Shown in pieces: positions 58,551-64,000 of a stretch of 64,000 nucleotides of DNA (the first letter of the stretch is position 1; each line of letters starts with the position of its first letter). Made by a program: the position numbers and the translations under genes. This DNA is from Dysgonomonas sp. UBA5412 (lineage in GTDB: Bacteria; Bacteroidota; Bacteroidia; Bacteroidales; Dysgonomonadaceae), in contig DHNQ01000002.1 of NCBI GenBank assembly GCA_002409595.1, forward strand, positions 52,890 through 116,889, in the 5' to 3' direction. The notes under the pieces were generated by a model. It saw nothing but the letters and a program-made list of their open reading frames with translations. It was not told the DNA's origin and did no database searches.

Positions 58551-59036
58551 ATGAAATTGTCCGAACCACAAGCTTTGAATCGTATTGCGGCGTATTGTTC
58601 TCGTGGCGAACGATGTGAATTTGATGTTCAAAAAAAATTGAAAGCGTGGGAATTGGAAGATGATGCAATAAAAAGAATTATAGATCGCCTTAAAAAAGAA
58701 CGATTTGTAGATGATGCCCGATTTTGTAAAAGCTTCGTTAACGACAAACTTCATTTTAATAAATGGGGTAAGAATAAAATAACTTTTGAACTGCGAAAAA
58801 GAAATATCTCTGAATCTATATATAATCCCGTATTTGAAGAGCTTGCCGGAAATGAATTCGAGCAGCAGCTTTTGCATATCTTATCGGTTAAGATCAAGTC
58901 TGTAAAAGCAAAAAACGAGTATGAAAAACGGACTAAGCTTGTGCGTTTTGCTTTAGGTCGCGGTTTCTCGATCGACTTGGCTGTAAAATGTGTAGATAAG
59001 CTATTAGGAGAAAGTGATGAAGAATTTGTTCCATAG
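58551..59036 (+). CDS. recX: Regulatory protein RecX
   Basis: A 161-residue modulator of RecA. It is built of helical RecX repeats; typical parts are RIAAYCSRGERCEFDVQKKL, RLKKERFVDDARFCKSFVNDK and FNKWGKNKITFELRKR. recA is not in the window. It starts 3 bases after prmC and overlaps comF by about 20 bases. Confidence 0.87.
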   Translation: MKLSEPQALNRIAAYCSRGERCEFDVQKKLKAWELEDDAIKRIIDRLKKERFVDDARFCKSFVNDKLHFNKWGKNKITFELRKRNISESIYNPVFEELAGNEFEQQLLHILSVKIKSVKAKNEYEKRTKLVRFALGRGFSIDLAVKCVDKLLGESDEEFVP

Positions 59037-59706
59037 TTTTCTGTCCTTGTTCTTTCCCGATCTTTGCGTGGTTTGCAGTGAACGGCTTGTTGAAGGAGAA
59101 GAACATCTGTGTGCTAATTGTCTCCATCTTTTACCTCTGACCAATTTTCATTTACAGCCCGAAAATAGATTAGAAGAATTTTTCGCAGGCAGGATTCCTT
59201 TTCGTCATGCAGCAGCTTTCGCTTATTTTGTCAAAGGAGGAAGTATACAGCATATTGTTCACGAGTTGAAATATAAACATAATCCATTTATCGGAAATTT
59301 TATTGGTACTCTATGCGGCGAAAATTTAAGAGGTAGTTCCTTTCTTGCAGATATTGATCTGTTAGTGCCCGTTCCTCTACATCCTAAAAGAGAAAAGGAG
59401 AGGGGGTATAACCAATCGTTAGAAATCTGTAAAGGTATTTCTGCTGTAACTAATATACCAATAGATACTGAGACCCTTATAAGGAAGGTCAATAATATAT
59501 CTCAAACCAAGCATACACGCTTTGCCCGATGGGAAAACGTAGAGAATATTTTTTTGCTGACTAATTCGGCTTCTTTTCAAGGGAAGCATATTCTACTGGT
59601 AGATGATGTTATTACTACCGGATCGACCTTAGAATCTTGTGCTAAAGAAATTTTTAAAGCGGCAGGGACTAAAGTATCTATCTATGCGGTAGGTGCAGCC
59701 GGTTGA
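59017..59706 (+). CDS. ComF-family phosphoribosyltransferase
   Basis: A 229-residue protein with a Cys-rich zinc-binding N-terminus (CVVCSERL, then CANCLHLL) and a phosphoribosyltransferase domain with the PRPP-binding motif ILLVDDVITTGSTLESC. Other ComF-type parts are LVPVPLHPKREKERGYNQS and ISQTKHTRFARWENV. The family is linked to competence and DNA uptake in some bacteria, but its biochemical role is unclear. The ATG at 59017 (or GTG at 59014) lies inside recX. Confidence 0.87.
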   Translation: MKNLFHSFLSLFFPDLCVVCSERLVEGEEHLCANCLHLLPLTNFHLQPENRLEEFFAGRIPFRHAAAFAYFVKGGSIQHIVHELKYKHNPFIGNFIGTLCGENLRGSSFLADIDLLVPVPLHPKREKERGYNQSLEICKGISAVTNIPIDTETLIRKVNNISQTKHTRFARWENVENIFLLTNSASFQGKHILLVDDVITTGSTLESCAKEIFKAAGTKVSIYAVGAAG

Positions 59707-59709
59707 GAA

Positions 59710-60147
59710 TTATACATCTTCATTGATTTCTTTCATAAAAAATTTGTCATACGCTTTGTAGCCTTGACGTTCATAAAACGGGTGAGCCTTTATTCGCTTC
59801 ATGCTACTATATACTTCTATCAGAGCACAATTACGCTCCTTTGATATCTTTGTTATATAATCTTCCAGTGCCTTCCCTATTCCCTGACTGCGTATAGTTT
59901 CGTCTACAACGAAAAATCCGATAGTACCCACTTCTCCTGCATATACTATTTGCCAATAGAAATGTAATGTTATAAGACCGACTACCTGCTCCCCTTGTTG
60001 ATATACAATTATTTTATAAGAATTGTCGGACAACATTTTTTTAAGATTATTCGTCACAAATTCTTCTGATCTGAGGTAGTCCATTTGTCCTAACAATCTA
60101 CTTATATCTTTGGCATCAGAAACACGTGCCTCACGTATACAATTCAT
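59710..60147 (-). CDS. GNAT family N-acetyltransferase
   Basis: A 145-residue single-domain acetyltransferase. The acetyl-CoA-binding motif A is GFFVVDETIRSQGIGKALEDYI (in two blocks) and the C-terminal part has HPFYERQGYKAYDKFF. The N-terminus REARVSDAKDISRLLGQMDYL is typical. The substrate is unknown. It is convergent with comF, 3 bases apart, with no terminator between, and has its own minus-strand -7 element TATTTTTG at 60174-60181. Confidence 0.85.
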   Translation of the reverse strand: MNCIREARVSDAKDISRLLGQMDYLRSEEFVTNNLKKMLSDNSYKIIVYQQGEQVVGLITLHFYWQIVYAGEVGTIGFFVVDETIRSQGIGKALEDYITKISKERNCALIEVYSSMKRIKAHPFYERQGYKAYDKFFMKEINEDV

Positions 60148-60173
60148 AATAAAATTTATAATAGTGTAATTAA

Positions 60174-60181
60174 CAAAAATA
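60174..60181 (-). promoter_or_regulatory. Candidate -7 element for the GNAT gene
   Basis: TATTTTTG on the minus strand, 26 bases before the GNAT start. Confidence 0.4.
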
Positions 60182-60274
60182 GCGAATAAAGTTATTTTAT
60201 TTTAATCTAAAACCGATACTTTCGTAAAATAGTTAATAAATAGGATGTTACTTCTACTTTAATCAGATTTTTTT

Positions 60275-60282
60275 TACTTTTG
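60275..60282 (+). promoter_or_regulatory. Candidate -7 element for the duplicated-domain protein
   Basis: TACTTTTG fits TAnnTTTG and lies 43 bases before the ATG at 60326. Confidence 0.45.
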
Positions 60283-60325
60283 TGTAATACATAAGTTACT
60301 TAACTACATTAAATACAACCTGGAC

Positions 60326-61357
60326 ATGATTGAAAGGTTTATACAGTTAATTGGGCAGCCGATTAACTCACCCGACCTCAAGTGTTTCATTGAGCAAAAT
60401 GGAGGTCGATATCCCCAAAACGATAAGAGACAGAATATGTCTATCGAAAGCCTAGACGAGGCCTATATTCCGTTGAAAAGTTTAGGTATAAGCTTATCTT
60501 TCCTCTCTGTAAGATGGAATCCTAGCTATCCTCTTTTGCCTTCCGATATAGAAGGTGAGTATTACTACCGATTATCTAAAATATCTTTTAATACTTTAGA
60601 AGGAGAGATGTTGATGTTAGATCATTTAAATATCTCTAAAAAGATTGATTTAGAATCTTTAAAATCAAAACTTGGCGATCCGGTAGACAAAAGATCATTC
60701 CAAGGGCGTAATATTTATACGTGGGATATTTTAATAGATAAGGAAAGGGATATTTTTATTGAATTAGTCTATGATAATAATGAAATATCTTGTGCGACAA
60801 TTGAAATTCCACGTAGGCCAATATTCGTTAGTATGCCGGATAAAGATATTCTGAAAATGATTGGTCTGCCTATAACTTCTCCTGATGTAAGAACGTTCAT
60901 ATCCATGCACGGAGGATGCTATCCTACGGATATAGAACTAAAAAGAGCAAAGAAGGATGGTTCTTCTTATTCCATTCATCTGCCTTCTATACACGCATAT
61001 ATGACCTTTGATTTTCTTCAAATAACTTTAGGAGTTGAGGATAAAGATGTTCACCCGATTCTGAGTAAAATATCGTTTAACGACATAATGGAAACCATTG
61101 ATGTAAAAGGAACTTTACATCTTCCGATGGGTATTACAAACAAGGATTCAATAGATACAATCATTGCAAAATGGGGAAAACCACAGGTAAAACAAAGTAA
61201 TATAATAAAAGAGAATAAAGTTTATGAATGGCAATTACCAATTGATGACAATAACTTTATAATGAATGTTTCATTTACCGTATCGGCAAATTGGGGACCA
61301 AATTCAAAATTTGCAGATTGTCTCGATTTAGGACTCAACACCAGAACAAACTTATAG
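60326..61357 (+). CDS. Unrecognised cytoplasmic protein made of two copies of one domain
   Basis: A 343-residue protein with no signal peptide or membrane span. I do not recognise the family. It is an internal duplication: unit 1 (about residues 1-168) has IGQPINSPDLKCFI, NGGRYP, LSKISFN and a late TWDILID, and unit 2 (about 169-343) has IGLPITSPDVRTFI, HGGCYP, LSKISFN and EWQLPID in the same order. Each unit thus has an N-terminal helix motif and a C-terminal beta part. The layout recalls small immunity-type proteins of toxin systems, but no toxin gene is near, so this is only a possibility. It has its own promoter and stands alone between GNAT and hisS. Confidence 0.7.
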   Translation: MIERFIQLIGQPINSPDLKCFIEQNGGRYPQNDKRQNMSIESLDEAYIPLKSLGISLSFLSVRWNPSYPLLPSDIEGEYYYRLSKISFNTLEGEMLMLDHLNISKKIDLESLKSKLGDPVDKRSFQGRNIYTWDILIDKERDIFIELVYDNNEISCATIEIPRRPIFVSMPDKDILKMIGLPITSPDVRTFISMHGGCYPTDIELKRAKKDGSSYSIHLPSIHAYMTFDFLQITLGVEDKDVHPILSKISFNDIMETIDVKGTLHLPMGITNKDSIDTIIAKWGKPQVKQSNIIKENKVYEWQLPIDDNNFIMNVSFTVSANWGPNSKFADCLDLGLNTRTNL

Positions 61358-61422
61358 TACTAATCTAATATTATATTTTGTCGCTTTTATTGTCTTTTTT
61401 CTAAATTAGGCATGCTCCGCGA

Positions 61423-61452
61423 TTTGTAACTCATAACTAATCTTTACCTTTG
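61423..61452 (+). promoter_or_regulatory. Promoter for hisS
   Basis: TTTG at 61423-61426 and TACCTTTG at 61445-61452 with an 18-base spacer; the -7 element is 33 bases before the ATG at 61486. Confidence 0.7.
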
Positions 61453-61485
61453 CATTTCATTTATATTTATTGAATAGTAAAAGTT

Positions 61486-62850
61486 ATGGCACAACCTTCA
61501 ATTCCTAAAGGAACAAGAGATTTCTCGCCAGAAGAAATGGCGAAGCGTAATTATATTTTCGATACCATACGTGAAGTATATAAGCTTTATGGCTTCCGTC
61601 AGATAGAAACTCCGGCTATGGAAAATCTGTCTACCTTGATGGGGAAATATGGGGAAGAAGGAGATAAGCTTTTATTTAAAATATTAAATTCCGGCGACTA
61701 TCTGAAGGGTATTTCTGATGGAGAATTATTGGAACGTAATACAAACCGATTAGCACCACAACTGAGTGAAAAGGGACTGCGGTACGATCTTACTGTTCCT
61801 TTTGCTCGCTATGTCGTAATGCACCGCAACGAAATAACTTTCCCTTTTCGTCGCTATCAGATACAACCGGTATGGCGTGCCGATCGCCCGCAAAAAGGAC
61901 GTTATCGCGAATTTTTTCAGTGCGATGCTGATATTGTAGGTTCAGACTCATTGATAAATGAAGTTGAATTGATTCAGATTGTCGATGAAGTTTTTAATCG
62001 TTTTGGTATTCGTGTAAGTATTAAGCTAAACAATCGAAAAATATTATCGGGTATTGCCGAAATCATAGGTCAGGCAGATAAAATAACAGATATAACTGTT
62101 GCGATTGATAAACTAGACAAAATTGGATTAGATAAAGTAAATGAAGAACTATCGTCCAAGGGCATCTCTAAGCAATCCATAGAACAGTTGCAACCAATAA
62201 TTCTTCTACAAGGTTCTAACTCTGAAAAAATAGATACTCTAAAAACAGTATTGAATAGATCCGAAATCGGAATAAAAGGTGTTGAAGAACTAGAATTTAT
62301 TCTAAATAGATTAAGTCTGACCGAAATTCGCTCTGAACTGGAGTTGGATCTTACACTCGCCCGAGGTTTGAATTATTATACAGGTGCTATTATTGAAGTT
62401 AAAGCATTAGATGTACAAATCGGGAGTATTACCGGAGGCGGACGATACGATAATCTGACTGGTATTTTTGGGCTATCCGGTGTTTCGGGTGTTGGTATTT
62501 CGTTTGGGGCAGACCGTATATTTGATGTTTTGAATCAATTAGATTTATATCCTAAGGACTCTATACAGAATACACAAGTTTTGTTTGTAAACTTTGGGGA
62601 GAAAGAAGAAGAGTTTATTCTGCCATTAATTTCCAAGATGCGTCAAGCTAATATTGCTACAGAGATATATCCGGAATCGGCAAAGATGAAAAAACAAATG
62701 TCTTATGCTGATGCCAATAAAATTCCTTATGTAGCTATTATTGGAGAAAATGAAATACAAGAAGGTAAGATAATGCTTAAAAATATGGTCACCGGTGAGC
62801 AAAAACTATTATCAGTTAGTGATTGTGTATTAGAGATTGTATCACATTAG
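61486..62850 (+). CDS. hisS: Histidyl-tRNA synthetase
   Basis: A 454-residue class II aminoacyl-tRNA synthetase. It has [25 protein letters not shown], motif 2 with [19 protein letters not shown], the HisA signature [10 protein letters not shown] and the [13 protein letters not shown] loop (motif 3 region), then a C-terminal anticodon-binding domain. The length suits the longer HisRS type found in Bacteroidota and eukaryotes (E. coli has 424). It is monocistronic and the last intact core gene before the mobile remnant. Confidence 0.96.
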   Translation: MAQPSIPKGTRDFSPEEMAKRNYIFDTIREVYKLYGFRQIETPAMENLSTLMGKYGEEGDKLLFKILNSGDYLKGISDGELLERNTNRLAPQLSEKGLRYDLTVPFARYVVMHRNEITFPFRRYQIQPVWRADRPQKGRYREFFQCDADIVGSDSLINEVELIQIVDEVFNRFGIRVSIKLNNRKILSGIAEIIGQADKITDITVAIDKLDKIGLDKVNEELSSKGISKQSIEQLQPIILLQGSNSEKIDTLKTVLNRSEIGIKGVEELEFILNRLSLTEIRSELELDLTLARGLNYYTGAIIEVKALDVQIGSITGGGRYDNLTGIFGLSGVSGVGISFGADRIFDVLNQLDLYPKDSIQNTQVLFVNFGEKEEEFILPLISKMRQANIATEIYPESAKMKKQMSYADANKIPYVAIIGENEIQEGKIMLKNMVTGEQKLLSVSDCVLEIVSH

Positions 62851-62886
62851 ATCATTTGTTTTTAAATACTCTTTTTTAGATATTGT

Positions 62887-62922
62887 AGGACCGAAGATTT
62901 ACACTCTTTGGTCTTGTTTTTT
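62887..62922 (+). terminator. Rho-independent terminator after hisS
   Basis: A 10-11-bp stem with two G-U pairs (62887-62897 with 62905-62915), a 7-base loop and a T run to 62922. It marks the end of the core-gene block. Confidence 0.75.
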
Positions 62923-63021
62923 ATGGCTTGATTGATAGTAATTGTTTGTATAATGAGCAGATTGAAAGCTCCTTTCTTTTAATCGAATTTATCTATTTCC
63001 ATCTCTAAAGTATATACCTAA

Positions 63022-63829
63022 TTATTTATTGTCTAATCCATCCATTCTTTCTTCGAGAAGTTTGATCAACTTATCTAAAAATAAAATACGACTGCCTTTA
63101 CGCTCACGGATTTCAAAAAATGTATGATAGAAATCTCCCAAATTGATATTGAAAACGGTTTCAATATATTCAGCGAACTCTTTTATATTCGTATTGACAT
63201 TGTTGAAACATCCTACACTACCCATGCATAAATATGTTCAACAAGTTAGGCTTTTTTCGCAGTCCAGCTAAGCCTTGTTTTAGGTAAACTTAATGCCTCT
63301 TGGATATTTGATTCTAGATTTCCTATATGCAAAAGTTTATTGTTGATATATACTGTTAATCTCTCTTTAGCTATCTTTTTTGCAACCTTAAAATCGAAAC
63401 TTGTTGAAAATCTACTATCTCTTTCGAAATAGAAACAATCGAGAATTAACTGAATATCCGGCTCACCTCTAAGAAAGTAATATTTATCAAGATGAGTATT
63501 TCCAGAACGATAATATTGATAAAAGTCAGCATTATTGTCAAAGAAATATTTTATACGACCTAAGATACTTTCTAAATAATTTTTTCGATCTATATAACTA
63601 TCTGTAGGCATTCGCATTTCCAAATTATATATCTTTCGATAATAAATAAGAATACTAAAAGGATTGAGGCTTTGTTTCCTTGAAAAAGGTAATTTCTTCA
63701 AGCTGACTTTTAAATGAAAAATTAGATACAAATTCTTTTAACTTATCGAATGTCAATTCTAATAGTGAAATAATACTAATTGATTTTTGAAAAATATTAT
63801 TTTCTTCAGATTCAATAATATGAATTTCT
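63022..63829 (-). pseudogene. rteC-like gene, broken by two frameshifts and a nonsense codon
   Basis: Three adjacent reading frames on the minus strand add up to one RteC-type protein, a regulator of excision or transfer in Bacteroidota conjugative elements. The N-terminal piece (about 63829-63658) has LKEFVSNFSF and ITFFKETKP. The middle piece (63657-63249) has SILIYYRKIYNLEMRMP, YYRSGNTHLDKYYFLRG and RFSTSFDFKVAKK. The C-terminal piece (63225-63022) has GCFNNVNTNIKEFAEY and FEIRERKGSRILFLDKL. The lesions are an extra base in an A4 run (63657-63660), a stop codon (TAA) at 63246-63248 followed by in-frame LVEHIYA, and a shift near 63224-63229. The family match is from memory of conserved RteC segments. 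Confidence 0.75.
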
Positions 63830-64000
63830 CTATTAATACTTTCTTTAATATCTCTAATGATAGAACTGTCTAATACTTTAGCATAATGTTGGGTGGTACG
63901 TACATTAGAATGTCCAAGTATTTTAGCAACATTTTCCAATGATACTTTATTCGCTAAAAATACAATTGTTGCCGCTGTATTTGTAAATAATAATCCAAAA
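63830..64000 (-). CDS. Tyrosine recombinase (integrase), C-terminal end, continues past the window
   Basis: On the minus strand the frame is open from the right window edge. The translation ends in VSLENVAKILGHSNVRTTQ followed by HYAKVLD, the C-terminal active-site block of tyrosine recombinases: His in LGH (63910-63912) and the nucleophile Tyr in QHYAKV (63883-63885). The upstream part TNTAATIVFLANK also fits. There is no stop codon at the expected end (around RDIKESI); the frame goes straight on into the rteC-like remnant, so gene end 63830 is my estimate. The rest of the gene, with the catalytic Arg, lies outside the window. Confidence 0.75.

Overview
The window is chromosomal DNA from a member of the Bacteroidota, most likely order Bacteroidales. 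The evidence is the low GC content, the many promoters of the TTTG / TAnnTTTG type with almost no Shine-Dalgarno sequences, Bacteroidota-restricted families (DUF4249, DUF4834, RteC, a Bacteroidota-type FtsL), and a eukaryotic-type NADP isocitrate dehydrogenase. A Dysgonomonas-like genus is only a guess. Nearly all of it is ordinary core genome. I do not see a convincing new multi-gene system, and the most unusual signals are in non-coding DNA and at the right edge.

Layout. 1-6.9 kb: the tail of a PepSY membrane protein, a secreted GH2 glycosidase, a TonB-dependent receptor with its DUF4249 lipoprotein partner, and a small DUF4834 membrane protein. 6.9-11.2 kb (minus): a polysaccharide deacetylase and GT2 glycosyltransferase pair, a DUF4026/DUF2314 protein and trpS. 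11.3-15.7 kb (plus): a secreted alpha/beta hydrolase, icd, dnaN and a DnaQ-like exonuclease. 15.7-16.0 kb: a structured intergenic region with a cluster of DnaA-box-like TGTTGATAA repeats and a tandem TGGGG array that fits an MraZ operator. 16.0-31.9 kb: a long dcw (division and cell wall) cluster, mraZ-rsmH-ftsL-ftsI-murE-mraY-murD-ftsW-murG-murC-ftsQ-ftsA-ftsZ-yqeY, closed by a strong terminator.

31.9-40.1 kb (minus): an outer-membrane biogenesis operon of three PpiC/SurA-type chaperone genes and an OstA/LptA-like gene, with mutL last. 40.2-47.6 kb (minus): guaB, then dxs-trkA-trkH-capA. 47.8-55.6 kb: a DEAD-box RNA helicase gene divergent from a secreted FKBP gene, then a secreted protein of unknown function, a VanX-type dipeptidase and a GH3/beta-lactamase-like fusion; the last two look like peptidoglycan turnover. 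55.7-62.9 kb: rplS with a structured leader, hflX-prmC-recX-comF, a GNAT gene, an unrecognised protein built of two copies of one domain, and hisS.

62.9-64 kb: beyond the hisS terminator the sequence changes to the remains of a mobile element. A rteC-like gene is broken by two frameshifts and a stop, and it is joined in frame to the C-terminal end of a tyrosine recombinase that runs off the window. This is the only clear sign of horizontal transfer in the window.
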